Source: Variovorax paradoxus
GTDB lineage: Bacteria > Pseudomonadota > Gammaproteobacteria > Burkholderiales > Burkholderiaceae_C
Length of the DNA: 45,199 nucleotides
Direction of reading: 5' to 3'
Assembly (NCBI RefSeq): GCF_018614955.1
Contig: NZ_JAGGNV010000074.1
Coordinates: 1 to 45,199, forward strand
In this document: positions 1 through 9,043 of the stretch, piece after piece
Numbering within the stretch: the first letter of the stretch is position 1
Layout of the letters: each line of letters begins with the position of its first letter
Program-made: the position numbers and the translations under genes
The notes under the pieces: model-generated
The model's input: only the letters and a program-made list of their open reading frames with translations
Told to the model about the DNA's origin: nothing
Database searches by the model: none

Positions 1-2254
1 GGCCGCCCGGCGCGCCGCGGCTGTCGCGGCGATCGCCGAACTTGCCGCCGCGTCCGGCCGGCGCGGCCTCGGCCTTCTTGTTCCCGGGACGGTCGTCGCC
101 GCGCACGGCGATCACCGGCTTCGGCGCCGGCTTGGGCGGCGCAGCGGGTGCCGGGCTGGCTTCGGCCTCCGCGGCGTCGGTGCGCGCTGAGGGGTCTGCG
201 CTGTCGGCCGGCGCCACCAGATCGGGTGCCGATGCCGCGGTTTCGGCCGGCGCCTCGGGCGACGCCTCGGCATCGCCGGGCGCGGGGGCCTGTTCGGCGC
301 TCTCGCCGAACTCGGCCGCGGCCTGGCCCGGTGCTGCCACTTCGGTGGCACCGACCGCGGGACCGTCGGCGGTCGCGGCCTGCGGCTTGGCGGCGGGTGC
401 AGGCGCTTCGCCGCGCAGCGCGGCTTCGAGCTGCGCGACGGCGGCGCGGATCTTCTGCGCATCGCCGGTGCTGTTGGCGGCATCCAGCGCCTTCGAGGCG
501 TTGAGCACGTTGCGGTCGTGCTCGCTCACGGCAGCCGCCGCCTTTTCGCGCTCGGCGCTCTTGCGATTGAAGGCCTCGTCGATCGGCGCGCGGAAGGCGT
601 CCCACAGTTTCTGTTCCTGGCGGCGATCGAGCGGCACGGTCTGCGCCTCGGCCTGCCAGCGCTGCTGCAGCGCCTTGACGGCATCGATGCGCAGCATCGG
701 CGCCGCGCCGAGTTCGGCGGCCTCGGCAATCATCTCCTGGCGCCGCTCGATGCTGGCCTTCTGCTGCGCTTCGAAGGGCGCGCGTGCGGCACCGAAGGCC
801 TCGTTCCATTGCGGCTGCAGTTCGGCGAACACTTTCTCGCCCACGTGGCCTGCATCGCGCCAGCGATCGGCGAACTGGTGCAGCGCGCGGTTGTGCGCCT
901 TGAGATCGGACGCATCCGCGTGTTCGGCGGCCCAGGCTTTCACTTCCTCGATCAGCGCCAGGCGCTGAGCGCGATGCTCGGCCGCGTCGGCGCGCACTTT
1001 TTCGAGCCAGGCCTCGACCACCTTGTGGGCTTCGTTGCAGGCTTCGTCGAAGCGCTTCCAGAGCGCGTGATTGGGCACGCCGCCCTGATCGGCCTGCTTC
1101 CATTGCTCGCGCAGGGTGCGCAAGGTTTCCTGCATCTTGCGGCCGCCCAAGGCCTGACCTTCGGGTCGCTTGAGCAGGGCTTCGGCCTTGGCCACCAGTT
1201 CTTCGCGCACCTTGTCGGCGCTCCAACGCTGCCAGCCTTCGAGCTCGCCGGCGGCGACCAGGGCTGCATGCACGCGGGCTTCGAGCGGCGGCTCGACCAG
1301 CTTGCCGTGTTCCTTGAGCACGGCGCGCAGCGCGGCAGCAGCGCCGGCGCTGGCCTTGCCGTGCCCTTCGGCAGTTTCCTTTTCGAGCTTGGCGAGCGCG
1401 GCCTCCACGGCGGCCTGGGCGGCGGCCCGCTTTTCGGGATCGACCTTCGGCGCGGATGGCTTCGGCGCCGCGGGTGCAACCGCCTCGGCCACGCCGCCGC
1501 GCGCCACGCGCAGCTCGTCTGCCCACACGGGCACGGGCGGCAGCGGCGCGGCCGCATCCTCGGCCGCGGCGATGGTCTGCGCCAGCGCCTGGTGGAAAGC
1601 ATCGGACACCACCAGCAACTGAGCCTTGGAGGACTCCAGCTGCGGTGCGAACTTGGCGTCGAGACTGTTCCAGTTGCCGTCGGCCGTGATCTCCGCGGCC
1701 TGCTGCTGCCAGTGCGCGACGTCGGCGCGCAAGGCTTCCTCTGCGGCTTGCGCGTCGCGCCAGCTCTTGGTCGACAGCACTTCGAAGCGCTGCGCCAGCA
1801 GCACGGCGGCCTCGCGGTGAACCTGCGCGCGGTGCTGAAGGTCCTCGATGCCCTTCACGCGTTCGGCCAACCGGGCCTTGAAGCCGGCCAGCGGCTCGCG
1901 CGACAGGGGCGCACCCGCCTTGGCCGCGTCGCGCTGCCAGGCCAGCGCGTCGGCGATGTTGAGCTTGGGCTGGTCCAGCAGCGCCTCGGCTTTTTGCGCC
2001 CATTCGGCGGCAATGGCTTCCTGGCCCTTGGCGCGCTTGAGCTCGTCGAGCTTCTCGCGCAGCAGGCGCGCGGCGCCCTTGTCGCGGCCGCTCAATTCCT
2101 TGAACACCTCCTGCATCTGCTCGGGCGCCGGATTGCCCGCGAGCCAATCGCGGACGCGCTGGGCACGCTCACCCGAGGTCGGCGCAGTGAAGGCGCCGCC
2201 GGTCATCGTGTCAAGGGACTGGAGGTCGTTGGGCTTGGTGGAAGTTGAAGTCAC
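1..2254 (-). CDS. DUF349 domain-containing protein (3' end outside window)
   Basis: Cytoplasmic, highly charged, largely helical protein read on the minus strand; about 750 residues are visible and the C-terminus lies beyond position 1. Several DUF349-type repeats are recognisable by the spacing of Trp, Arg and Lys in helical stretches such as LREQWKQ, ALWKRFDEAC, ADRWRDAG and KLWDAFRAPIDEAF. The tail visible near position 1 is low-complexity and rich in Ala, Pro and Glu, ending in a basic Gly/Arg stretch. I place the start at GTG 2254 (VTSTSTKPND); ATG 2206 is a possible alternative 16 codons further in. No ATG lies upstream in frame before the terminator-like hairpin at 2291-2310. DUF349 proteins have no assigned biochemical role that I can state with confidence. 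It lies downstream of the DUF748 gene but is probably transcribed separately. Confidence 0.85.
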   Translation of the reverse strand, partial: MTSTSTKPNDLQSLDTMTGGAFTAPTSGERAQRVRDWLAGNPAPEQMQEVFKELSGRDKGAARLLREKLDELKRAKGQEAIAAEWAQKAEALLDQPKLNIADALAWQRDAAKAGAPLSREPLAGFKARLAERVKGIEDLQHRAQVHREAAVLLAQRFEVLSTKSWRDAQAAEEALRADVAHWQQQAAEITADGNWNSLDAKFAPQLESSKAQLLVVSDAFHQALAQTIAAAEDAAAPLPPVPVWADELRVARGGVAEAVAPAAPKPSAPKVDPEKRAAAQAAVEAALAKLEKETAEGHGKASAGAAAALRAVLKEHGKLVEPPLEARVHAALVAAGELEGWQRWSADKVREELVAKAEALLKRPEGQALGGRKMQETLRTLREQWKQADQGGVPNHALWKRFDEACNEAHKVVEAWLEKVRADAAEHRAQRLALIEEVKAWAAEHADASDLKAHNRALHQFADRWRDAGHVGEKVFAELQPQWNEAFGAARAPFEAQQKASIERRQEMIAEAAELGAAPMLRIDAVKALQQRWQAEAQTVPLDRRQEQKLWDAFRAPIDEAFNRKSAEREKAAAAVSEHDRNVLNASKALDAANSTGDAQKIRAAVAQLEAALRGEAPAPAAKPQAATADGPAVGATEVAAPGQAAAEFGESAEQAPAPGDAEASPEAPAETAASAPDLVAPADSADPSARTDAAEAEASPAPAAPPKPAPKPVIAVRGDDRPGNKKAEAAPAGRGGKFGDRRDSRGAPGG

Positions 2255-2290
2255 TGCGCGAATGTCGTTATCTGAAGAGGAAAAGCGAAG

Positions 2291-2310
2291 GCGCCGGCAT
2301 TTGCCGGCGC
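2291..2310 (-). terminator. Rho-independent-like terminator of the DUF748 gene
   Basis: GCGCCGGC and GCCGGCGC form a perfect 8-bp stem around a 4-nt ATTT loop. Read on the minus strand, the hairpin follows the DUF748 stop codon by about 35 nt and is trailed by CTTCGCTTTTCC, a modest T-run. This fits termination of the DUF748 transcript before the DUF349 gene. Confidence 0.6.
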
Positions 2311-2343
2311 ACTCCGCCATTTTCACCGACTTGTGCCCCGCTT

Positions 2344-5300
2344 TCAGCGGGTTGCCAGATTCAGTTCGGCACCTGGTTTCCAATCGTTGCCGACAGCCTT
2401 CGTGCGCACGGCACCGAGGAACAGCCGCTCGCTGGGCAGCTTCTGGGCCAGCAGGTAGTCGCGCACCACGGCGCCGCGCTCGACGGCGAGCTGCCGCATC
2501 GATTCCTCGTCGACCGGGATGCTGGCCATGAGCAGGTCTTCCATCTCCTTGGTCGGAAGATCCTTCGCCAGCCCGATCATGTTGCGCGGCTTGGTGATCT
2601 CGGAGCGCTTGTACACCGCGGCCAGCAGCTCCGGGTATTCGGCATCGGTCACCGGCGTCACATCGGCCGCATTCTGGTTGCCGCTGCGTGCCGCGGCGCG
2701 GCGCTTTTCGCTCTGGGCGAGCGCGCGCAGGCGCTGGCGCTGGTAGGCCTCGCGCTCCTGCTCGAGGCTGGCGGTGCCGACCACGGTCATCTGCAGGCCC
2801 GGGCGGTCCGTCAGCGCCTTGACCACCTTGTCGAGGCTCTCCTTCGCGGCCGGCGAAAGATCCGAGCTGCCGGGCGCGAAGGTGATGGCGCTCGATTCGC
2901 CGCTGCCGCCGCCGAGACCGCCCGTCAGCAAGCTGAACGGCGAGGTGACGGCCTTGACGATCAAGTTCACGACCGCCTTGAAGATCAGCGGGCCGAGGCT
3001 GAACTGCGGATCGTTGAGCGAGCCGCTGACGGGAAAGTCGATGTCGATCACGCCATTGCGGTCGGCCAGCAGGGCGACGGCCAGGCGCACCGGCAGGCTG
3101 TTCGGCGCACCCTGCACTTCGTCGCCGAACTGCAGCTGGTTGAGCACCAGCTTGTTGGTGGCGGTGAGCTGGCCGTCCGGCGTGATCTTGTAAGTGACGT
3201 TCATGCTGAGCTTGCCGCGCTCGATGCCGTGCCCGGCGTAGCGCACCGAGTACGGTGACAGCGGCGGCAGATCGAGCTCGCGCATCTTGGCCGTGATGTC
3301 GAGTTCGAGCGGCTTGGCCAGCGGATTGAGCTTGCCGGTGATTTCGAGCTGGGCGGTTTGCTGCGCCTTGCCGCGCAATTCGAGATCGGCCAGCGCCGGC
3401 CGGTCGCCTTGCGGCTTCGAAGAGAAGGCGCTGAGCTTGCCGGTCAGTTCGCTGAGGTCGGCGGAGTAATTGGGCTTGACGAACAGGTCGGTGAAATCGA
3501 TGCGTCCGTTGACCATGCTCATCGGACCGAAATTGATGACCGGCGCGGGGCCGCCGTTGTCGGGCGCCGGCGCTTTGACCACAGCCGCCGGGGCCGGTGC
3601 GGCGGCCTGGGGTTCGCCGCCGACCATTGCTTCCGCCGAGGCCGGGGCGCCGCCCGAGCGTGCGGCGGGCTTGGCGGTGGTCGTGGTTGTCGTGCCGCCG
3701 AGGCTGCGGCGCGTGGTGGGTTCGCCGGCCGGCGCCGCGGCGGGGGTCGTCTGGCCGGGCTTCTTGGTGAGGTCCTGCAGATTGAGCCGTCCGGTCGGGT
3801 CGACGATCACGCGGGCGAAAAAGTCTGTGAGCGTGGTTTCGCGCACGTCCACAGCCAGCGGTGCGCTGGGCACCATGTCGACCTGCAGGCCGCGCAGGCT
3901 CAGGGTCTTCCATCTCAGTATCTGATTGCTCCGGGTCGCCGTGCCAGGCGACTGGGTCAGCGTGGTGCTGTTGGCGCGGAAATCGTCCAGCGCCGTATCG
4001 CCGGCCAGCTTGAGGCTCATGCCGGCGGGTGCCATCGCGAACTTCACCGTGCCGCGGTAGTTGGCGAACGCGCGCCGGATGTCGATGTTCAGTGCGTCCG
4101 CGTAGTAGGCCTTGAAGGCATGGGCCGGAATGGCGGCCACCTCCAGCCGGCCCTCGGCCGCCACCGGCTTGAGCACGACCGAGCCCTTGTAGTCGAAGCG
4201 CCCGGCTTCCGCGCGGCCGGCGCCGATGCGTCCCGAAAGCTGCAAGGGCGAGGCGGTGTTGGTGTTGGGTGCGATCTTCTGCGCGTTGAGTTTCAGCGCA
4301 CTGACTTCGAAGGCCACCGGCGTGGCGCCGGCCTTGTCCGAATAAGAGAGCGCGCCGTTGTCGACTGCCACCGTGCCGATCGAAAGCTCCCACGGCTTGG
4401 TGTTGGCACCCGGGGCAGCTGCGGCGGGCTTGGGCGGCGCGACCTTCGCAGCCGCGCCGTTGCCCTGGCTGCCGCCCGCCGGCGTTTTCAGCCAGCGTTC
4501 GAACATCCAGCGCTTTTCGTTGTCGCGCTCGACGACGACCTTGGGATTCGTCGCGGTGAACGAGGCGATCGCGAGCGTGTGCTTCGTCATGTCGACTTCG
4601 GCATCGACGAGCTCGAAACGCCCGACGCTCGCCAGCGCGGTCTTGGCCTGGGTCAGCGCGAGGCCGTCGGCCGCGACGCGGCGCGCCTTGAACTTGAGAT
4701 CGGGTTGGGCCCAGGCCACGTCGATCTGGCCGCTGAGCTTGCCGTCGAGCGTGGGCTCCAGGCTCTGTGCGAGGTACGGAGCCGCCAGCGACAGCGGCAA
4801 GCCCTCGACCTCGGTCTGGACCTTGGCCGCCTTGTCGGTCGCCTCGCCGCTGAACTTGAGGGGGGCGCCGCCGACGGAGGTGGAGCCGCTGAAAGGCGCC
4901 GGCTTGTCCATCGGCCAAGTCACGGCGCTGGCTTCGATGTTGAGTTGCTTCACGTCGATGGCGGCTGCCGGCTGGGTGGTCTGGTCGCGCCATCCGATCT
5001 CGCCGCCGGAAAGCGCCAGCTTGTCGACCCGCACGCGCCAGCCCGGCTGCTCGGCCGGCTTCGGCACAGGCTCGCCGTTCGCGCTGGGTGCCGCGGCGGG
5101 CGCCACTTTTTCGGTCGCGCCGGTCGCCCGGTCCGTAGCCAGCAGGTTGAGCTGCCCGGCCGCATCGCGCGCCACGACCAGCTGCGGCGCAGCCAGCGCG
5201 ACCTCGCCCAGATGCACCACGCGCTCCAGCGGCCGGACGTCGGCCAGTGCGATCTTGAGCGAATCGAAGCCGAGCAGATCGCGCCCCTTCGAATCCGCCA

Positions 5301-6144
5301 GCTTGATGCTGTGCGCCGCGACCGTGCCCGTGAGCTTGAGGCCAGCGGTGGCGGCGCGCTCGAAATCGATCTTGAGGTCCGCATCGAGCTTGCCGGCCCG
5401 CAGGGCCACCGGCAGGCCGCCGGGGATGTAGCCCAGGTAGGGCACCAGGTCCAGATCCTTGAAGTGCACCTGCGCGTCGGTCTTGCGGCTTTCCGCAAAG
5501 GGCGTGGTGAAGGCGGCCGAATCGAAGGCGCTGCCGTTCAGGACGAAGGCCAGCTTGGGCTCGGTCTTGATTTCGCGCTGCGAAGGCAGGTTGCTGAGAA
5601 AAGGCACCTTGAGCACGAAATCGCGCAGCTCGTGCCTGCGCTTGACGGTCTGGTCGTCGAAATCGACCGCGCCGCCGGTGATGGCGATGTTGTAGATCGC
5701 GAAGCGCGGCGGCTCGCTCTTGGGCGCGTCGGGTGCGCTGGCGAGCTTGGCCAGGATGTCGTCGATGTCGTACTTGCCGTCCGCCAGGTGCGTCAGCAGG
5801 ATGGCTGGCGCGTCGATGGCGACGGCGTCGATCACCGGCGCCAGGCGCAGGATCGATTGCAGCTCTGCATCGGCATAGATGCGCGCCACCGCCACCTGGG
5901 GCTGGCTGCCGTCGGCTGTCGCGATGCGCAGGTCTTTCAGGGTGAGTTCGAGCGTCCAGGGCTTGAAGTCGATCTTGCCGACCGTGACCTGGCGACCCAG
6001 CTTTTCGCTCGCGATCTTCTGGATCTGGCTCTTGGCGATCGGCGGCACCGCCAGCCAGGCGAGCAACCAGAGACCGAGCAGCACCAGCAACGCCAGGACC
6101 CCGCGCCGCACCCATTTGTTCTGTTTCAGCGAAGCTGCATTCAT
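2344..6144 (-). CDS. DUF748 (AsmA-like) envelope protein, 1266 aa
   Basis: Large inner-membrane-anchored periplasmic protein. One N-terminal transmembrane helix (about residues 13-33, LALLVLLGLWLLAWLAV) is followed by long beta-rich AsmA/TamB-like repeats (GKIDFKPWTLELTLKDLRI and similar). Proline/alanine-rich linkers lie near the middle and again around residue 750. The end carries an OmpA-like stretch (ITFAPGSSDLSPAAKESL). This is the DUF748 architecture; related AsmA-type proteins are linked to lipid or outer-membrane homeostasis, and that role is only inferred here. I chose ATG 6144 (MNAASLKQNK) because it places the membrane helix at the N-terminus; an in-frame ATG at 6252 adds 36 residues that look like noncoding sequence. 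The SD at 6144 is weak. The gene stands alone and ends at the hairpin at 2291-2310. Confidence 0.9.
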   Translation of the reverse strand: MNAASLKQNKWVRRGVLALLVLLGLWLLAWLAVPPIAKSQIQKIASEKLGRQVTVGKIDFKPWTLELTLKDLRIATADGSQPQVAVARIYADAELQSILRLAPVIDAVAIDAPAILLTHLADGKYDIDDILAKLASAPDAPKSEPPRFAIYNIAITGGAVDFDDQTVKRRHELRDFVLKVPFLSNLPSQREIKTEPKLAFVLNGSAFDSAAFTTPFAESRKTDAQVHFKDLDLVPYLGYIPGGLPVALRAGKLDADLKIDFERAATAGLKLTGTVAAHSIKLADSKGRDLLGFDSLKIALADVRPLERVVHLGEVALAAPQLVVARDAAGQLNLLATDRATGATEKVAPAAAPSANGEPVPKPAEQPGWRVRVDKLALSGGEIGWRDQTTQPAAAIDVKQLNIEASAVTWPMDKPAPFSGSTSVGGAPLKFSGEATDKAAKVQTEVEGLPLSLAAPYLAQSLEPTLDGKLSGQIDVAWAQPDLKFKARRVAADGLALTQAKTALASVGRFELVDAEVDMTKHTLAIASFTATNPKVVVERDNEKRWMFERWLKTPAGGSQGNGAAAKVAPPKPAAAAPGANTKPWELSIGTVAVDNGALSYSDKAGATPVAFEVSALKLNAQKIAPNTNTASPLQLSGRIGAGRAEAGRFDYKGSVVLKPVAAEGRLEVAAIPAHAFKAYYADALNIDIRRAFANYRGTVKFAMAPAGMSLKLAGDTALDDFRANSTTLTQSPGTATRSNQILRWKTLSLRGLQVDMVPSAPLAVDVRETTLTDFFARVIVDPTGRLNLQDLTKKPGQTTPAAAPAGEPTTRRSLGGTTTTTTAKPAARSGGAPASAEAMVGGEPQAAAPAPAAVVKAPAPDNGGPAPVINFGPMSMVNGRIDFTDLFVKPNYSADLSELTGKLSAFSSKPQGDRPALADLELRGKAQQTAQLEITGKLNPLAKPLELDITAKMRELDLPPLSPYSVRYAGHGIERGKLSMNVTYKITPDGQLTATNKLVLNQLQFGDEVQGAPNSLPVRLAVALLADRNGVIDIDFPVSGSLNDPQFSLGPLIFKAVVNLIVKAVTSPFSLLTGGLGGGSGESSAITFAPGSSDLSPAAKESLDKVVKALTDRPGLQMTVVGTASLEQEREAYQRQRLRALAQSEKRRAAARSGNQNAADVTPVTDAEYPELLAAVYKRSEITKPRNMIGLAKDLPTKEMEDLLMASIPVDEESMRQLAVERGAVVRDYLLAQKLPSERLFLGAVRTKAVGNDWKPGAELNLATR

Positions 6145-6738
6145 CGGGGGCGAGTGTGCCGCAAAAGTGCGAACGGCTTCCCAGAAAGAAGAAAGCCCGG
6201 TGGCTCGACGCGAAGTCTGGCCTCCGGGCTCGATGGCGGGCGCAACGCCCATGCCATCTTTTCGCTCGACCGGAAGTTCATTCGTTCCGACCGTGCTGGC
6301 AGCAAGAGATTGCCACCGTTGGGCCTCGGCCGCTGAACCGTCCGATTGCTCTTCCGGTTGCTGGACCTTGGTTTAACGCCTGAAAGCTCAGGCCTCTTCA
6401 GGGTAGGCGCGCGCTTCGAGGATTGCAAATGCGCTTTTCAATGAATCGACAGCCGGCGATTCGGACCCTTCTTTTCAACCGCTATTAGCATAAAGACTCT
6501 AATCATTATTCTTGACCGGGTATTTAGCCCCTCCTAGAATCCGCCCAGCCCTCGCCGCCACTTGGCAGCCGGGACTCCCCCAATATCCGCTGCTGAATTC
6601 TTTCGGCTTAATCAGGCGGCCGCGCCCTTCTCTCCCTTCCTTGCGCGGAACCTGATTCGTACCAATCCAAGCGCCGCTGCCTTACGACCATCGCCTTTCC
6701 GGCGCTGCGACCCAGGTGCCGCATAGAAAGGAAGAGCG
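6145..6738. other. Divergent intergenic region, 594 bp
   Basis: Noncoding stretch between the DUF748 gene and the lytic transglycosylase gene. The half nearer the transglycosylase holds a good sigma-70 promoter (6512-6540) and a leader of about 190 nt. A small hairpin, GCCTGA-AAGC-TCAGGC, lies at 6378-6393. I saw no convincing small gene and no riboswitch family that I recognise here. Confidence 0.6.
6512..6540 (+). promoter_or_regulatory. Sigma-70 promoter for the lytic transglycosylase gene
   Basis: TTGACC at 6512-6517 and TAGAAT at 6535-6540 are separated by exactly 17 bp in a locally AT-rich patch. They match the -35 and -10 hexamers well. Transcription would start near 6547, leaving about 190 nt of untranslated leader before ATG 6739. 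Confidence 0.7.
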
Positions 6739-7575
6739 ATGAAACAGGCGTTTGAAGCCACGGCCCGCGGGCTGCGGACCTTCGTGTCCGATGTGGCCGA
6801 CGGTTTTTTCGAGATCACCCACAACGGCTTTGCCTTGGTCGGCCTGGCCATCGTGTTCGCTGCGCTGGCGCTGGCCGCGCGCCCGGACCTGCGCCAGTCC
6901 GGCGAGGAACAGCTCATGGGCTGGCTCCAGTCGCGCAAGCCACCGCCCGAGGCAACCGATCTCGAGCCCACGGCCATCGACCGCACCACGGCGGCGAGCC
7001 CGCACGAGCTGCCCAAGCAGCAGGCCGCCGTCGCCTACTGGCTGAGCAAGAAATACCGCGTGGCCGTCGAGCCGCTGAGCGTGCTGGTGGCGGAAGCCTT
7101 CGAACTCGGCAAGCGCACGAAGCTCGACCCGACCCTGATCCTGGCCATCATGGCGGTCGAATCCAGCTTCAACCCTTTTGCTCAGAGCCAGGTCGGCGCC
7201 CAGGGCCTGATGCAGGTCATGACCCGTGTCCATGGCGAAAAGTACGAAAGCGCGGGCGGCACCCTGACCGCCTTCGATCCGGTGACCAACATGCGCGTCG
7301 GCGTCAAGGTGCTGCAGGAATGCATCGCGCGCGCGGGTTCGCTCGAGGGCGGCCTCAAGTTCTACGTCGGCGCCGCCAATCTGCCCGACGATGGCGGTTA
7401 TGCAAGCAAGGTGCTGGCCGAACATACGCGCCTGCAGCAGGTGGTCGCCGGACGCACGCCGCCCACCACCACGCCGACGCCGCCCGGCATGCGGGCGCAG
7501 CCGCTGCCTGTGGTTGCACCCGCCAAGCCGGCGGAAGCGAACACGCAGAGCGTGGCGTTGCTGTCCGATCTGTAG
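6739..7575 (+). CDS. Lytic transglycosylase (SLT domain), membrane-anchored, 278 aa
   Basis: Predicted peptidoglycan lytic transglycosylase acting in the periplasm. One transmembrane helix spans about residues 29-47. The SLT domain occupies about 112-235, with the signature AVESSFNPFAQSQVGAQGLM; E141 in AVESSF is the expected catalytic glutamate and GAQGLMQV follows as in the family. The C-terminal 40 residues are a Pro/Thr/Ala-rich tail. The start ATG 6739 has a strong SD (AAAGGAAG). The gene is monocistronic or read into glyA; a 7-bp hairpin at 7587-7605 follows the stop codon without a T-run. Close family members are annotated as soluble lytic murein transglycosylases, but the exact subfamily is not resolved. 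Confidence 0.88.
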   Translation: MKQAFEATARGLRTFVSDVADGFFEITHNGFALVGLAIVFAALALAARPDLRQSGEEQLMGWLQSRKPPPEATDLEPTAIDRTTAASPHELPKQQAAVAYWLSKKYRVAVEPLSVLVAEAFELGKRTKLDPTLILAIMAVESSFNPFAQSQVGAQGLMQVMTRVHGEKYESAGGTLTAFDPVTNMRVGVKVLQECIARAGSLEGGLKFYVGAANLPDDGGYASKVLAEHTRLQQVVAGRTPPTTTPTPPGMRAQPLPVVAPAKPAEANTQSVALLSDL

Positions 7576-7586
7576 GCCCTTTCGAA

Positions 7587-7605
7587 GACGGCGGCCATCG
7601 CCGTC
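7587..7605 (+). terminator. Hairpin after the transglycosylase gene
   Basis: GACGGCG and CGCCGTC form a 7-bp stem around a GCCAT loop, 11 nt after the stop codon. There is no T-run, so it may be a weak or Rho-assisted terminator. A possible -10 for glyA (TACACT, 7609-7614) lies directly after it, but I see no matching -35. Confidence 0.4.
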
Positions 7606-7618
7606 AGCTACACTCAGC

Positions 7619-7739
7619 CGGCACGCGACTGGCGATAGGCGCAACCCTTTTCAGGTGCATTGCGCTGACGTGGAACACCACTGGGAAGCGTGCCGCCCGC
7701 GGTCTTGAGCAGGCGTTCAGCCGTTCGCCTGGGCAGCCC
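7619..7739 (+). promoter_or_regulatory. ZTP (pfl-type) riboswitch upstream of glyA
   Basis: All conserved blocks of the pfl/ZTP aptamer are present in order. The 5' strand CGGCACGC-GACTGGCG (7619-7634) pairs its first 8 bases with GCGTGCCG at 7688-7695. A variable hairpin follows (GCGCAA/TTGCGC, 7639-7665). Then comes the short hairpin GTGG-AACA-CCAC (7670-7681) running into TGGGAAGCG, the equivalent of the family's GGGGAGCG. The 3' pseudoknot domain CCGTTCGCCTGGGCA lies at 7721-7735 and matches the family's CCGCCUGGGCA. ZTP riboswitches sense ZTP/ZMP, which build up when 10-formyl-THF is low, and are known upstream of one-carbon genes including glyA. A 7-bp hairpin (7738-7761) follows as a possible expression platform; the glyA SD (AAAGGA, 7773-7778) lies just after it. 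ON or OFF polarity is not shown directly by the sequence. Confidence 0.87.
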
Positions 7740-7783
7740 TTGTTTTGGTTGAAGAACAAGGACCATCGTCTTAAAGGACTGCC

Positions 7784-9028
7784 ATGTACAACCGCAATAT
7801 TCTGGTCGAACAGACCGATCCCGAAATCTGGGCCGCCATCCAGGCCGAGCACGCCCGGCAGGAACAGCACATCGAGCTGATCGCGAGCGAGAACTATGCG
7901 TCGCCGGCCGTGATGGCCGCGCAAGGCACGCAGCTCACCAACAAGTACGCCGAAGGCTATCCCGGCAAGCGCTACTACGGCGGCTGCGAGCATGTCGACG
8001 TGGCCGAGCAGCTGGCGATCGACCGCGTCAAGCAGCTGTTCGGCGCCGACGCGGCCAACGTGCAGGCGCATTGCGGCGCCTCGGCCAACGAAGCCGTCAT
8101 GCTGGCCTTCCTGAAGCCCGGCGACACCATCATGGGCATGAGCCTGGCCGAAGGCGGGCACCTGACCCACGGCATGCCGCTCAACATGAGCGGCAAGTGG
8201 TTCAACGTGGTGAGCTACGGCCTGAACGACAAGGAAGAGATCGACTACGACGCGATGGAGCGCAAGGCGCATGAACACGCGCCGAAGCTGATCATCGCGG
8301 GCGCCTCGGCCTATTCGCTGCGCATCGACTTCGAACGCTTCGCCAAGGTGGCCAAGGATGTCGGCGCCATCTTCATGGTCGACATCGCCCACTACGCCGG
8401 CCTGGTCGCCGCCGGCGTCTACCCCAACCCCGTGCCGCATGCGGACGTGGTGACCTCCACCACCCACAAGAGCCTGCGCGGACCGCGCGGCGGCATCATC
8501 CTGATGAAGTCGCAGCACGAGAAGGCGATCAACAGCGCCATCTTCCCGGGCCTGCAGGGCGGACCGCTGATGCACGTGATCGCGGCCAAGGCGGTGGCCT
8601 TCAAGGAGGCGCTCTCGCCCGAGTTCAAGGCCTACCAGCAGCAGGTGGTCAAGAACGCGCAGATCGTTGCCGAAACGCTCACCGGGCGCGGCCTGCGCAT
8701 CGTGAGCGGCCGCACCGAGAGCCACGTGATGCTGGTCGACTTGCGCGCCAAGGGCATCACCGGCAAGGAAGCCGAGGCCGTGCTGGGCAGCGCCCACATG
8801 ACGATCAACAAGAACGCGATCCCGAACGACCCGGAAAAGCCGATGGTTACGAGCGGCGTGCGCATCGGGACCCCGGCGCTGACCACGCGCGGCTTCAAGG
8901 ACGAGGAGGCGCGCGCCACCGCGAACCTGATCGCCGACGTGCTGGACAATCCGCGCGACGCCGCGACCATCGATGCCGTGCGCACCAAGGTGCACGCGTT
9001 GACCAGTCGCTTTCCCGTCTACGGTTGA
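7784..9028 (+). CDS. glyA: Serine hydroxymethyltransferase GlyA, 414 aa
   Basis: PLP enzyme that interconverts serine + THF and glycine + 5,10-methylene-THF in the cytoplasm, the main source of one-carbon units. Full family length. The substrate region LIASENYAS lies near residues 32-40. The PLP lysine is K229 in TSTTHKSLRGPRGG, the same position as in E. coli. The start ATG 7784 has the SD AAAGGA. It is preceded by a ZTP riboswitch, so expression should follow folate one-carbon status, and followed after 15 bp by nrdR in the conserved glyA-nrdR arrangement. Confidence 0.98.
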   Translation: MYNRNILVEQTDPEIWAAIQAEHARQEQHIELIASENYASPAVMAAQGTQLTNKYAEGYPGKRYYGGCEHVDVAEQLAIDRVKQLFGADAANVQAHCGASANEAVMLAFLKPGDTIMGMSLAEGGHLTHGMPLNMSGKWFNVVSYGLNDKEEIDYDAMERKAHEHAPKLIIAGASAYSLRIDFERFAKVAKDVGAIFMVDIAHYAGLVAAGVYPNPVPHADVVTSTTHKSLRGPRGGIILMKSQHEKAINSAIFPGLQGGPLMHVIAAKAVAFKEALSPEFKAYQQQVVKNAQIVAETLTGRGLRIVSGRTESHVMLVDLRAKGITGKEAEAVLGSAHMTINKNAIPNDPEKPMVTSGVRIGTPALTTRGFKDEEARATANLIADVLDNPRDAATIDAVRTKVHALTSRFPVYG

Positions 9029-9043
9029 ACCGGAAGTGACCGC

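Noticed and set aside
3358..6336. A long plus-strand open frame opposite the DUF748 gene
   Set aside because: Composition is Arg/Gly/His-rich shadow sequence without domains, while the minus strand shows a membrane helix, AsmA-like repeats and an OmpA-like end.
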